This document shows, piece by piece, positions 1 through 10,487 of a stretch of 64,000 bases of DNA; the stretch's first letter is position 1, and every line of letters begins with the position of its first letter. Position numbers and translations under genes: made by a program. The notes under the pieces are model-generated. The model had not been told where the DNA came from and did not search any database. It worked only from the letters and a program-made list of their open reading frames with translations. The stretch lies in the NCBI GenBank assembly GCA_030077755.1, contig JAQJZZ010000021.1:186001-250000 (forward strand), given 5' to 3'. Origin of the DNA: Filosporella fistucella. Lineage: Eukaryota; Ascomycota; Leotiomycetes; Helotiales.

Positions 1-994
1 AGGATTCGGATTCGTTACCTTTGACAGCGAGGCAGCAGTAGATGCTTGCTTAGACTCTCCACTTGAGATCCTCGGTAAGCCGATCGAAGTTAAGAAAGCT
101 CAGCCAAGAGGAAATATGCGCGAAGAGGAAGAACCCCGTGGTGGACGCCAAAATCGTTTCCGCAAAGGCAACGACGAATCTCAGAATTCCAATCAAGTCC
201 CACAAGGAGGTGGTAATCAAATGGCACCGGGTGGCATGACACCTCAGGTTATGGCCCAGTATTGGCAAAGAATGCAACAATACTTTGCCATGATGCAACA
301 ACAGATGGCGATGGGTGCCGGACGAGGTATGGGTGGAATGCCAGGAGGGATGAATCCAGCCATGATGATGCAAATGCAGCAGATGCAAGCTATGCAACAA
401 CAAATGCAACAAGGAAATCGCAGCCAGAGTCCACAAAGTCCTGGAACTGGTATGGCCGGAATGCAAAATATGAATCCTGCAATGATGCAACAGATGCAAC
501 AGATGCAGCAAATGCAACAAATGCAAGGCATGAATGGTGGTGCTGGTATGGGAGCTGGTTACGCTGCTGGTGGTGGCAGCAATCCCGGAGGTCGAGTTGG
601 TACTCCAGGCTACAATGCTTATGAACAACAAATGTTCGAACAGCAGAAGTATGAGCAACAGCAAATGCGTCGCGCTGCTCGGGAGCAATCTCAATATGGT
701 GGTCAAGGAGGTTATGGCATGGGCGGTGGTGGACCAACTTCTTGGGAGGGCATGTATGATGATGTTCCTCAGCCAGCTGTTCCGACAGGAGGTGGAGGAG
801 GTGGCCGTGGAGGATTTTCTGGTGGACGAGGCGGGGGAAGCAGTAGAGGTTCAGCACCACCACAAAATGGCCCTGCCAGTGCTCCTCCTGCTAATGCACC
901 AACCGGACCAAAGAATGCTGGTAAACCTGGTGCTAATTACCGTGGAGGCGGCCGAGGTGGTAATAGAGGATTCCATCCTTACTCTCGAGGATAG
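1..994 (+). CDS. HRP1/Nab4-type RNA-binding protein, 3' part
   Basis: The reading frame is open from base 2, so the start lies outside the window. The first residues, GFGFVTF, are the RNP1 motif of an RNA-recognition motif; the end of that RRM follows, with the PIEVKKAQPRG ending typical of the second RRM in hnRNP A/Musashi/Hrp1 proteins. The rest (about 300 residues) is low-complexity: a long stretch rich in Met and Gln around bases 350-530, then Gly-rich stretches, then an RGG-like tail ending in HPYSRG. In yeast, Hrp1 is a shuttling mRNA 3'-end cleavage factor; assigning that role here is inference from architecture. RGG tails of this family are usually arginine-methylated and used for nuclear import. 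Confidence 0.8.
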   Translation, partial: GFGFVTFDSEAAVDACLDSPLEILGKPIEVKKAQPRGNMREEEEPRGGRQNRFRKGNDESQNSNQVPQGGGNQMAPGGMTPQVMAQYWQRMQQYFAMMQQQMAMGAGRGMGGMPGGMNPAMMMQMQQMQAMQQQMQQGNRSQSPQSPGTGMAGMQNMNPAMMQQMQQMQQMQQMQGMNGGAGMGAGYAAGGGSNPGGRVGTPGYNAYEQQMFEQQKYEQQQMRRAAREQSQYGGQGGYGMGGGGPTSWEGMYDDVPQPAVPTGGGGGGRGGFSGGRGGGSSRGSAPPQNGPASAPPANAPTGPKNAGKPGANYRGGGRGGNRGFHPYSRG

Positions 995-1677
995 ACAGAT
1001 CGGGGCCATATCTTTTTCTAGAAGACTCTATCTTATTCTCTCGACTGGAAGGTTCTGGCGATCTACATCTTTGCTTGTGTTTGAGGGGAACCAATACTGG
1101 TTAGAAATGGCAAAAGCTAATGGGATGGCAAATATACCGGGGAACTTAGTCTCCTGTTCTGGGTCTCTGGGTAGGGGCGGGGTAAGGTTGCATTGCTCGG
1201 CACTATGGAGTGGGAGGCGTTAATGCCCTCGAAATGGTTCAGCTGTAATTGAATAAGTTCCAAAAACGTTTGTGTCTGTCTGTCTGTGAAGTGTTGAAAC
1301 AATTTTGTGAAATCCCAAAGTCGAAATTTGGCTAGCACAAGCTGTGGCTACTTATCTGGCGTTGCAAGCATATTGTATTTAGCTCAATTTAGGGAAACAG
1401 AGGCTACGATAATAGATGTGCTCAAATAGAGATATTACCCCCCGAATCATCTTCCCCAAATGTCCAAGAAAGTACATATCTCCCGGGTGAACAGAGGGTT
1501 AATATCGAAATCAACTGGAACCTAAATAGACCAGCACGTGATACGCGCCAAGCCATCCTGTCCCTGAGCTGGAGGATCTGCTTCTCCCGGACTAACCTAA
1601 CACATCAAATATCACCAGAGTCCATCAATACAATATAAACCAACCTCTACCCTATCCCATCTGAATCCCACCAAACC
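995..1677. other. Intergenic: HRP1-type 3' UTR and TMEM234 promoter
   Basis: No convincing coding exon. The first few hundred bases are probably the 3' UTR of the upstream gene, and the C-rich stretch at 1610-1677 runs directly into the next start codon. Confidence 0.5.
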
Positions 1678-2344
1678 ATGTCCTCCTCCCCCGAAGACCC
1701 AGAACCCTCTGTCTTCCGGTACATAGTCGGTTTCCTGCTCATCGGACTCGCATGGGGCTTCACCACTCCCTTCATCCGCGCTGCAGCACGCACACATTCT
1801 CCCCCAGCTCACCCTATCCTAGAGACGCCAGCTGTGAGAGATAGCTGGGTGAGAAGTAAATTGTACGGGGCCTTTTTTGGGGTACTGGATTTGCTTAGGA
1901 ATCCTAGGTATGCGGTGCCGTTGGTGATTAATTTGACGGGGAGCGTGTGGTTTTTCCTGTTGATCGGGAAGGCTGGTATGTTTTTACCTTTTTTCTTCGA
2001 TTTTACTTTGGATTTATGGATGAGCTATTCTGAGGGGGTTGTGGGTGAGAGGGGCTTCATGTCATGTGTTTTCAATGAGAGAACTGGAAAGATGGGTTTT
2101 GAGCTTGGGAGGGTCTTGAGTCTGACATCCTTGTAGAATTGAGTTTAACGGTCCCGATCACTAACTCATTGGCTTTTCTGTTCACTGTGTTTGGAGATTG
2201 GTGGGTGGAGAGAAAGGTTATAAGTAGAGGTAAGTTTTCTTTCGCCTTCCAGAGCACATTTCGTTGACTTAGCCAGACACTTGGATTGGGATGGCTCTGT
2301 CCCTTGCAGGAATCGCACTCTGTGTGCAAAGTAAGAACAAGTAG
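1678..2344 (+). CDS. TMEM234-family small membrane protein
   Basis: Three exons (1678-1975, 2137-2229, 2277-2344) give 152 residues; the introns begin GTATGT and GTAAGT and the phases agree. Hydrophobic segments are visible at residues ~13-30 (YIVGFLLIGLAWGFTTPFIR), ~78-97 (PLVINLTGSVWFFLLIGKAG), ~101-120 and ~133-149. The GLAWGFTTPF start, the LNxTGSVxFF-type helix and the short length fit the TMEM234 (formerly UPF0546) family, related to small EamA-like transporters. Function is unknown in fungi; the location is presumably an internal membrane. ATG 1678 has A at -3 and precedes the first helix directly. The gene is convergent with the next one. Confidence 0.8.
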
Positions 2345-2649
2345 ATAATTCGATCGTCAAAAGACTTTTGTATAGAAACCTGTCTAGGGTATCGTGTACG
2401 ATATGAAAACTCGCTTTCCACAATAAAAATTACTTTAGAATTGCGCCAGGCAATGCTCCAAGAAATGCAGGTATCCTGTACCAAGCAATACGAAACGAAG
2501 CGCCTTCCCAATGCCTTCCCAGTATTTTGAACCCCGAAAAGACTTATATGAAATCCCGTGCCCTTTCCGTCCCGGTACTCCTTGAAAATGCAGATTACCG
2601 CCTCTTTCGTCCCTCTCGTCCCGTGTTCTCGTCGTTAAGGTTTGTGGAA

Positions 2650-3380
2650 TCAGCGCCTGGCTCGGACCCATCGTTGGACATTGCGAAGGCTGGGATCCTC
2701 AAGCGTCCAGCGCCCCATTTGGTAGTCTGAAGACCGCATATCGGAATAGATAGAGTCATCTGTGATTCCTGCAAGTTCCTGCATTTGGTCAATATTGGAG
2801 GTTCCTGGTAACAGGCCTGGTAATCTACTTACAACTCGCAATTGGTTGTCACAGGCTGCCAAAGATTCCGTATGTCCTGCATGAGGTCTTTGACCCTGGA
2901 GAACTTGGTCTCTCCATCCAACCCATCTTTGAGCAGCACCTTGTCGAAGATAGATCTTTTGGGCTTCATGGCGACGACTGTATGCGTCTAGCATGATCCT
3001 GATCTGTTAGCACTAAACTCTGTTTTGGAGGCAATAAACATACTGTTGCAGCTCAGCCTTAGCCTGCTCTTCTGGTCCTCCTCTGGTTCTTGGTACCCGT
3101 GTCTCGGCAGCACAGTTCAGAATGTGTTGACCATCAATTGAACATTGCCTGAGCGCTGCCCAGCCTTCGGTGTAATAATCATCTTGATTCTCCGGGTCTA
3201 CAGGTGCTCCCGCAATATAATATTGTAAGGTGCGGAAATCCGAAAGCAAATCTGCTACCCGTGCAGTCCGTTGATCATTTACTAATTCAAGTATTAGGAG
3301 CATGACCAATGAGACAATGATGCAGAGGAAATGGAGGTACGGGAAAGAAAACAATAGTCCAACTCACATCCGTCGGCCAT
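2650..3380 (-). CDS. Hypothetical protein, three exons, no recognised domain
   Basis: Read on the minus strand, exons 3368-3380 (MADG), 3044-3281 and 2650-2998 join in phase to about 199 residues starting MADGLNDQRTARVADLLSDF. The protein is soluble and mostly helical in appearance, rich in Gln, Arg and Asp, with no signal peptide or membrane segment, and ends in a basic WVRARR. Within the last exon a GTAAGT site starting at about base 2831 (minus strand) and an acceptor about 54 nt downstream would remove 18 codons in frame, so a 181-residue form is also possible. I do not recognise the family. It is convergent with the TMEM234 gene. The first exon is only 13 nt, so the true start could be another upstream ATG, for example near 3614. 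Confidence 0.55.
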
Positions 3381-4934
3381 TGCGAATGATGAATTGGCTA
3401 TTGGCTTGTCCTTGGAAGGCGAGAAGAGGAGAAAAGATGGGGCAAGTATATTAGATGGCAATAAGAGCTCTATGCAACGAATGAAAGAGAGACTGAAAGA
3501 TAGTGAGCCGTTGAGGATGTCTCGGGAAGAGAGGCAGCCCATCACGGAGATATATGAATGCATTCAGGAACAGAAGACTCGCAGGAGAGCAGGAGGATAG
3601 AAGTTACCATCCATATTGGGATTCTTGTGGCTGGCTATCAGACGATCTCAGCCATCAGACTAGAAGTGAGCATTAGAGCCGCTGTCACTGGACAATGGCA
3701 AAGATGAGGGCCCACCCGCACGATGGAGGCTATTTTGATATTCGCCTTGCGAGCTTAAAGCTACACTTCGATGAACCCTACCAAGCTGTGAAAGGTGTCG
3801 AGTGTTGCATGACGATGGTGGTTGCAAAGCGATGAAGGGGGGGAGGGGGAACGAGAGCCTCTTTCTCCGTCTAATGATTGCTAGCAGGGAGTAAGGATTG
3901 TCAGGGGGTAGAGGTTGAAGACGTCGAGGAAGTTCAAAGGGCAGGATGAAGAGGTGACGGAGGCTTTCGCTTCAGCGGTGGTTAGTGACGCCACAGAATA
4001 CTGGCAGGCCAGTCAAGCATGCTGAAAAGCGCCGTTGCAGGGACACAACAGCACCCACCAGCAGCCCCCAGGACCCAGTACCAGCAGTCATACATGTTCT
4101 GTATGGCTCTCGCTCTGTATTTTGTCCCACTGTTCCACGAGATACATACTCCGCAGGTAATGTAAGGTACCTTTACCTGTTCTTACCTATCAACCTTGCT
4201 TCCATACAACAGATAATCCCATACACCCCCCGTCCTTGCGCTTGTCAAGGCCTTGCTCCAAGGCCCGCTGCGGGCTGGCAGTGCACGATGCATCACAATT
4301 GCCCATGAATATACGCTCCGCACCCAATTAAACCTTCAAGAGCGCTTGCTGCAGTGCTACGAACTTCTCGCTTCTTAAAGCTGAGTCTGCACAACTCCAC
4401 GACTGGCAAGGTCGCTGTGAACTGCGCCATACAGGGGCTACCTAAGACATGCTCTTTTGCTCTTGGGAACACTTGTGGCTTGCACCCGCTGGCCTGTCTG
4501 CCTTTCTAAGCTGCATCATACTTGCTCTTCACTTCCTAGTGTCGCCAATACTTGCTCTGCCTCTCAATCCAGTAATGCACCTTTTTTTCATGATTCCTTT
4601 GCGTAAGGCTGCATCAACTGCATTGGGTCAGATCTTATTATCACTACTGCACGTTTTTGCTCAGGTCAAGCCACACCCAGGCTGTGTCTGCATCAGGTAA
4701 TCACCAAAGAATACTGCACGGCACTTCAACCCAAAATGTGATGGAGGACTAATGACACAGATGAAAAAGACGTGGCTTGCCGCCAGGCCTTTTCGTTCTA
4801 ATACACCGTTGATTGCAATCGAAACCGCTTTGAGATCCCTTTTTGTAACCAGTCCAGTGTCGGTGACGCCGAACGCTAAACCACTGCTAAACCGCTGCCC
4901 CGGAATCTGGAAAAAAGCATGACTCTAGCATTCA
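3381..4934. other. Intergenic region, no gene seen
   Basis: About 1.5 kb between a minus-strand gene start and the 3' end of the proteasome gene. It holds a G-rich run at 3836-3852 and short open frames with no coding character. A second ATG-GTAACT pair on the minus strand near 3614 might be an alternative first exon of the preceding gene. Confidence 0.4.
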
Positions 4935-6021
4935 TCAGTCCTTCTCTGCGATCGCTTGTAATCTCTGATCGATCTCTTCCTCTGTCAGAGCTCTAAATCC
5001 CGGGTCCGTCCCCTCCTTGCCATCCTTTCTGGGTCCCCCCACAATACCAATTTCCAACTCTCCCTTTTTGAAATCCACGCTGAGGACCGTGCTTAATGTG
5101 GTAATGGCAAGCTCAACCACATCCTCCCAGCTCCCGTCTGCACACTCCTTGTTCTTGAGCTTCTTCTCCAGATGATTGAACGCCTCTTGTTGCTTGGGAC
5201 CTGATGCTGTGCCCTTGTATCCGGTATAGTAACCCGCAGGGTCACACTTGTAAAGTTGAGGACCATATTCGGAATCCAATGAGATCAGCGTAGTAGCAAC
5301 TCCATAAGGTCGCATGTAGGCCTGTGAGATGTTAAGTAAGGGAAACAGATAAAGTGCTGAGCGGTCCGATTAGGTCAGCTTTGGTAGATCAGCTTACCCT
5401 CTGTGTATAGACCTGACTGATGTTTGCAATTCGCTTGGCCAAAGCATCGCATGGCATCTCGTATCCAAACTTATATCTGAACTCAGCAGCTTCACCGATG
5501 GCTCTTTGTACAGAGGCTCTGGCATCTGCGATTGATCCGGTCATAACACAGCCCACAGATGGCGAGAGTTGGAAGATATGGGAAACGGAAGCAGGGTCGA
5601 TAAGCTTGTCCTATGGTCCTCAATGTATTAGATTTGTACTTGAAATAGATCTTGCATAAGGACTCCTTACAGGGACTTTCTTTTGGGACAGAACAACTGC
5701 GCAATCCTTTCCTCTCACACCAATCGACATGATATTCGCAGCAGTAATAGCCTTGAAAGCATATTCTATCCTCATATAATCAGCATTCATTCAAAACGCA
5801 GGTTCGGTTTTGAGGCCAGGTTCGAAGGATTGGAGATTGGGGTTTCTGGGGCCCTGCATCTCTGAAGCTTGGGGCGAATCTGCGTACCGACTTGGTATAA
5901 CCGTCCTTGATCTGAGAAGATCGTAATATGTCTGTCATATCCTGCACTGCCTATTTCACAATATGGTAAGCTAAGGTTCCATGAGACAGCTGCAGCTCCG
6001 GGAAGTAAACATACCCGACAT
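4935..6021 (-). CDS. SCL1: 20S proteasome subunit alpha 1 (PSMA6/Scl1)
   Basis: Five exons on the minus strand (6015-6021, 5888-5950, 5671-5765, 5398-5610, 4935-5321) splice in phase to 254 residues, the normal length. The N-terminus carries the alpha-subunit signature [19 protein letters not shown], followed by [20 protein letters not shown] and later [12 protein letters not shown] and [15 protein letters not shown], all characteristic of alpha 1 rather than the other six alpha subunits. Alpha subunits form the outer, catalytically inactive rings of the 20S particle and gate the channel. The first exon is only 7 nt (ATG TCG G). The gene is divergent from the WKF-domain gene, with about 370 bp between the start codons. 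Confidence 0.95.
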
Positions 6022-6391
6022 CTTGAAGTCTGGCGGTACGAGTGATAGATAGGTGGTATGTGACGATTGATATTACACAGCAAGAAATGTTGGAGACTTT
6101 CGTGCTACGTGGGGAGGTGATGATAGTATGAAGTTGAAGTGTTCACGAAGCTCTCTGGTCTTGAAGCTCTCTCGACGCGAAGCTCGTCTGCCTCACGGCC
6201 ACGGCTACGAAAATGGAAGGTACGATCAGGTGATACAACCTTGGCATTCAATTCACTGATAAGCGATGTCGATAAGGAGCAAAATTTATCAACTCTGTTT
6301 TGGACATTTCAGGACACACCCTGCAGCGTGGCTTAAGACCATAAATTTCTCTTATTACAGGCGTCGCAAGTTTTTACAGCGAGCCACAATC

Positions 6392-7702
6392 ATGCCGTCT
6401 GCCACAGATTCCAATGCGACAACCCACATTCCCGCCTGGAAGAGATTGGGTCTAAAACTCAAGTCTGCCCAAACAACTCCCGACGTTGCTGTGACGCCTT
6501 TAAAGGATCAAGACACGTCTAAGAGGAAGAGGGACAATCCAATTGAAAGCGAAACTCCGTCAAAGAAGCTCAAGAAAGCTGCTCAGAGCGTAGAATCTAT
6601 TCACCCGGCGCCTACGACTCCACAACTTGGGCGGAAAAAGTCCGTCACTTTCACGGACGAAACAAAAGCTGAAGATGGCGACAGCATAAAACAATTGTAC
6701 AACTCGTGGTTTGCAGAACAACAAGCTCAAGATCCTTCCTTCGAATTGAAAACATCCCAACCAGTCTTTCAAACACCCGAACCCTCCAAGGTTGAGGAGG
6801 AAGTACCCTCAAATCTGGATGAAAAGGAAAGAAGAGTAAAGAGAGTCAAGAAAACAAAGGAGGAGAAATCTAAGGGTACCCCAAAACCAAAAAAGCCTTC
6901 CAAAATTGCGAACATTGTACCAAAACCTACAATAGCATCTCGACCGTTTCTGGAATATCTCGCACAGTATTGCGAAGCTCGGGAGAGTTGGAAGTTCAAC
7001 AAGAACCACCAGATTCACCTTCTAAAACACGCATTCAACATCGAGATTGTACCATCGAGCCACGCACATTTTCTCTACGAATACGTTAGAGGTCTTCAAG
7101 GAGGGGTCCGTACGAGGTTACGGGATACAGCTTTGTCAATTAAGGTGAAAGACATTGACGACGGTGCTGCTGGGTTTGGGGAAAATATGGCCGAGCGAGA
7201 AAGAGAGCAAAGACAAATAGAGTACGAGAGGGCAATGAGGAAGTATGTGGATATCATGACAGCAGCTGCTTCTCATGAAGGCGTGGGAGCTGAGAAGGAA
7301 GCTCTCCGTAGTTTTCCAAACGAAACGGCGCAAGTACGGGCAGCAAAGAGGATGCGAGCGGAGAGAATTTTGGCGGAATTGGCTGCGTCTCCCGATCACA
7401 CTGGATCTTCTAGCAAAGCTGTCAATGGTGATGATGAAAGTCAAAAGCGGCTTCGAATGAATGATGGCTCGACAAGAAAGGTTGGCCGAAAACGCAACCA
7501 GAGAACTACGGTGGATGTCGATGACAGTTCTTCTGATGACAGTAGCGACTCCGACAGCAGCTCGAGTGACGATTCGACCGCGGACAATGAAGGACCAGAT
7601 GCTGATGATACCTCTTCAAGTTCTTCCAGTAGCTCTTCAGAGTCGTCAGAAGATTCGAGTGAATCGGATTCTTCTGAAGATGATGAAAGCGACAGTAATT
7701 GA
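6392..7702 (+). CDS. WKF-domain protein (C7orf50-like)
   Basis: A single exon of 436 residues. The N-terminal half is basic with several nuclear-localisation-like clusters (SKRKRDNP, KKLKKAA, KRVKKTKEEK). Residues ~185-255 hold the WKF domain: YLAQYCEARESWKFNKNHQ, then HLLKHAFN and the RGLQGGVRTRLRD segment. The last ~60 residues are an acidic serine tail of alternating Ser and Asp/Glu. Proteins with this domain, such as human C7orf50, are nucleolar and linked to ribosome biogenesis; the nucleolar role here is inference. An upstream in-frame extension to 6266 exists, but ATG 6392 begins the conserved-looking protein. Confidence 0.85.
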   Translation: MPSATDSNATTHIPAWKRLGLKLKSAQTTPDVAVTPLKDQDTSKRKRDNPIESETPSKKLKKAAQSVESIHPAPTTPQLGRKKSVTFTDETKAEDGDSIKQLYNSWFAEQQAQDPSFELKTSQPVFQTPEPSKVEEEVPSNLDEKERRVKRVKKTKEEKSKGTPKPKKPSKIANIVPKPTIASRPFLEYLAQYCEARESWKFNKNHQIHLLKHAFNIEIVPSSHAHFLYEYVRGLQGGVRTRLRDTALSIKVKDIDDGAAGFGENMAEREREQRQIEYERAMRKYVDIMTAAASHEGVGAEKEALRSFPNETAQVRAAKRMRAERILAELAASPDHTGSSSKAVNGDDESQKRLRMNDGSTRKVGRKRNQRTTVDVDDSSSDDSSDSDSSSSDDSTADNEGPDADDTSSSSSSSSSESSEDSSESDSSEDDESDSN

Positions 7703-8347
7703 GGGGCAAGGGTATGCGAAGCTGTGAGCATGGTGGGGTAGCGAAAAGGCTCACCGATACTGGATTATGAGTGATGCGAAATGAATTGATACCCATACTG
7801 GTCAATAGCCTGGACCCGGCGACATCAATGCAAAAAACTTGCGAATCAGTGTTATCATTCTATCAAGCTTGATATCACGATATTATCGCCAATGATATCC
7901 TCAAATGCAAGACCAGATCTCGTCTTATCAAAAGTGTGTCTCGTGAACAATTGTGCATATGCATCAGATCTCCAAAGCGAGGGTCCCTGACGTAGGCTAA
8001 CATCAAATCTCCAGCCACAAGCCAATAAACAACGCTCCACTTCGAAATCCCATCGCCATTTCAAATTCGCGCATCATTTCCCCACCTTCCAAAACCTGTC
8101 CTTATCACTTACCTAGGTTCTCTTCGGAAGCATGCCCTCTTGTTAAAATCACTGACCGCACTTTGCGCTTGCTTGGAGATCAGCACTGGTAGTTTCTGTA
8201 CTAGGCAGCCAAATAAAACATCAGGGCGCCCCTCACCACTTCGCCTCAGAATTTCCTCTACGACCTTTTTCTGTTATTCGTTCGCGGATTCTAAGGGATT
8301 GGCAATACAAATTTGGGAACGGAGGGGAGGAAAAGGATCATTTCAAC
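7703..8347. other. Intergenic region, no gene seen
   Basis: About 650 bases between two plus-strand genes. No coding exon, RNA gene or repeat was recognised. Confidence 0.4.
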
Positions 8348-9038
8348 ATGACGAGAGTAATTGTGTACTCGACTGCCTTGGTGGCCTTTTTGGCTGGTAA
8401 TTTATATGCCCCATCTGGAGAAGCATTTCCTGACAACAAATTCCAGCAACCGCAATGACCTTTGCAGCTATATTCATTCCCAACTGGCTTTCATGGAGTG
8501 TAACTACGCCAGCGGGCGGGCATTTCACGAAAACCATTGGATTGCATCGTACCTGCGCTTCGACTGATACAAATTGTCACCACTTCCCACAATATGAGGA
8601 CTGTCATGGGTCGGATCGATATTTTTGCTCCATGTGGCGGTCGGTGGGCTTCATGATGAGCTTCGCAGCTGTGATTGAGTTGGCTACACTTGTGGCATAT
8701 GTGGTCGTGATTGCGGGTGGAAAGCAGAAGAGAGAGACGGGGTGGAAGATATTGGCTTTCTTGCTGATGCTTGTGGGGGTTCTGCAGTGTGCTAGTATGG
8801 CTATTGTGGTATGTATCTCTTCTCTGCTATTGAGTTTTGCTAATGTTTGCAGACTTACCTGTACGACAATGATGATCGATTCTTTGTGGGGTGGAAGTTG
8901 GACGAAGGGTGGGTTTTGTGTACCGTATCCTGGAGCGTTGCAGTCGTTTCGGCGGCATTGTTATCGCTCTCGGCATTCGTATTTCCATCTGAGGGTGGAT
9001 ATGAGCTTATACCGAGCGAGAGATTTTCGAGAGACTGA
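8348..9038 (+). CDS. Claudin/Sur7-like four-helix membrane protein
   Basis: Exons 8348-8396, 8447-8808 and 8853-9038 give 198 residues. The pattern is four membrane segments: an N-terminal one (VIVYSTALVAFLAATAMTFA), an extracellular loop, two central helices (~residues 94-117 and ~125-143), then a last helix (WSVAVVSAALLSLSAFVF). The first loop has WLSW, then GLHRTC and a second Cys six residues later, followed by more cysteines. This resembles the W-GLW-C-C signature of the claudin/PMP22/Sur7 superfamily with GLH in place of GLW. Fungal members sit in the plasma membrane (Sur7 eisosome proteins, PalI/Rim9, Dcv1). Which subgroup applies is not clear from the sequence. Confidence 0.65.
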
Positions 9039-10048
9039 ATGGGCATTGCAGGCGTCCTGGGTTTGAACTTGGCAATCGTGGGCATACTTCTCAGCAGTAG
9101 GGGCTCTGCATTTGCGGCATTTAATGTTTTATGAATTGGCATAGTTACAGAAGCCGGACGAGTATTTAGCTGTAAATATGAGATATAAGACGGATCAATC
9201 ACCTATAACAGATGTAGTGCCCAAACCCAGCTCATCTATCAGCGTTTCCCAAAAACACATTCGGCATCTTGATTTATAGACTCAAATCCTGAAACCCACA
9301 ACACACTAATTCATAGCTCTAGCTTCGAGTAGGCAGTAGCGAATATTGGCGATGCCACAGGGGTTTACGTCCGATATCTCCCTATCTTATACAAGCTGGC
9401 TTCGGTGCTTGCAAGGCTGAGATGTAGACATACCTACGATACATACTGTAGAGACTCTCGTAGTCGCAAAGCACATTACAAAGTGGTAATATAGCCGAAA
9501 TTGAATAAGTCTATAGTGCCTTCATACCTCAATTTTGGATTGTAACTACCTTTGCTAAAGGGTCTCCAGATCTTGCGATGGGTAGGTAGTCTTTGATGAG
9601 AAATCGATCCCTGCCCTGTACCTCTCACTCGTATCAATAGGCTCTGAAAGCTGATGAGAACAGCCGTCTGTATGTTCGCTTGTATCCTGAAGGGTCTATT
9701 GGGTGAAGAGACTCGCTCTAACACTTTCTCTTGGAACATGTATTATCAGGGGGATGGTACTACCTTTGCAGATAATATCTGGGCTCAAGCTTGTTGGGCA
9801 CCGCAGGCCTCGGTAGACTTTTCACAATGAAACGAAGGCCCCAGCCATACATATTGAAACTTGACATAGTTTCTTCCAACATGAATGAAGCTGGTGTTCA
9901 CTTTGTACTGAGTTCTGCTTGGAGTTTTAAAGTGGGGTGGTTGAAGGCTAGGCCTATCCGTGTGTGTTGTGGCGGAGCTTCCGCCTCGCAGGTGCATATT
10001 CATGAATAGTATACAACTCCTAAAACGAATTCAGGTATTGGGACTCGA
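9039..10048. other. Intergenic region, no gene seen
   Basis: About 1 kb of non-coding sequence after the claudin-like gene. Short open frames on both strands show no family resemblance. Confidence 0.4.
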
Positions 10049-10310
10049 GGTGGACCAAAAAAGCTAGAGAAATTAGCGATTTCACCAAAATAGACCTTTT
10101 TTAATAATAAATATCTCTATACCAAAAAATCGCAAAATTGAAATTCAAAATTTTAGTTACCTAAAAGAAGCTTAAATATACTATATTAAAGTTTTGAGTG
10201 CCCGAATATTCCCTTATAATATAGTAATACGGTCTTAAACTAAGGCTTCGAGTCTACCTGGATTTTGGTGAGTATCGCGTCGCTAATTTATGCGGCTTTT
10301 TTTGTCCACC
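10049..10310. mobile_element. 262-bp inverted-repeat element (MITE-like)
   Basis: The two ends are imperfect inverted repeats of about 45 bp. The left end reads GGTGGACCAAAAAAGC, then AAATTAGCGA, then CACCAAAAT; the complement of the right end reads GGTGGACAAAAAAAGC, AAATTAGCGA and CACCAAAAT in the same order with small gaps. The interior is very AT-rich and has no open frame. Length, long terminal repeats and lack of coding capacity fit a MITE derived from a DNA transposon. I see no clean target-site duplication, so the superfamily is not assigned. Confidence 0.7.
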
Positions 10311-10391
10311 GTGAGCGGGAGTACATCTCCCGAATGCAATTATGGGGTATGAACTAAAGTTTACATACTAGAATATCTTGTCGTAATTTAT

Positions 10392-10472
10392 GCCATTGTG
10401 GCCGAGTGGTTAAGGCGACGGTTTTAAGCACCGTTGGAGCGATCCGCATGAGTTCGAACCTCATCGATGGCA
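10392..10472 (+). tRNA. tRNA-Leu (anticodon UAA)
   Basis: The 81-nt sequence folds as a full class II cloverleaf. The acceptor stem GCCATTG pairs with CGATGGC (one G-U pair). The D arm has a GCC/GGC stem. The anticodon stem ACGGT/ACCGT carries the loop TTTAAGC, with U33, anticodon TAA and G37. A 13-nt variable arm (GGA/TCC stem) marks Leu/Ser class II. The T arm is ATGAG-TTCGAAC-CTCAT, and the discriminator base is A. No intron is present. It decodes UUA. Confidence 0.95.
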
Positions 10473-10480
10473 CAAAAATC

Positions 10481-10487
10481 TTTTTTT
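10481..10487 (+). terminator. RNA polymerase III T-run terminator
   Basis: Seven consecutive T residues begin 8 nt after the tRNA discriminator base, the normal Pol III stop signal. Confidence 0.8.
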
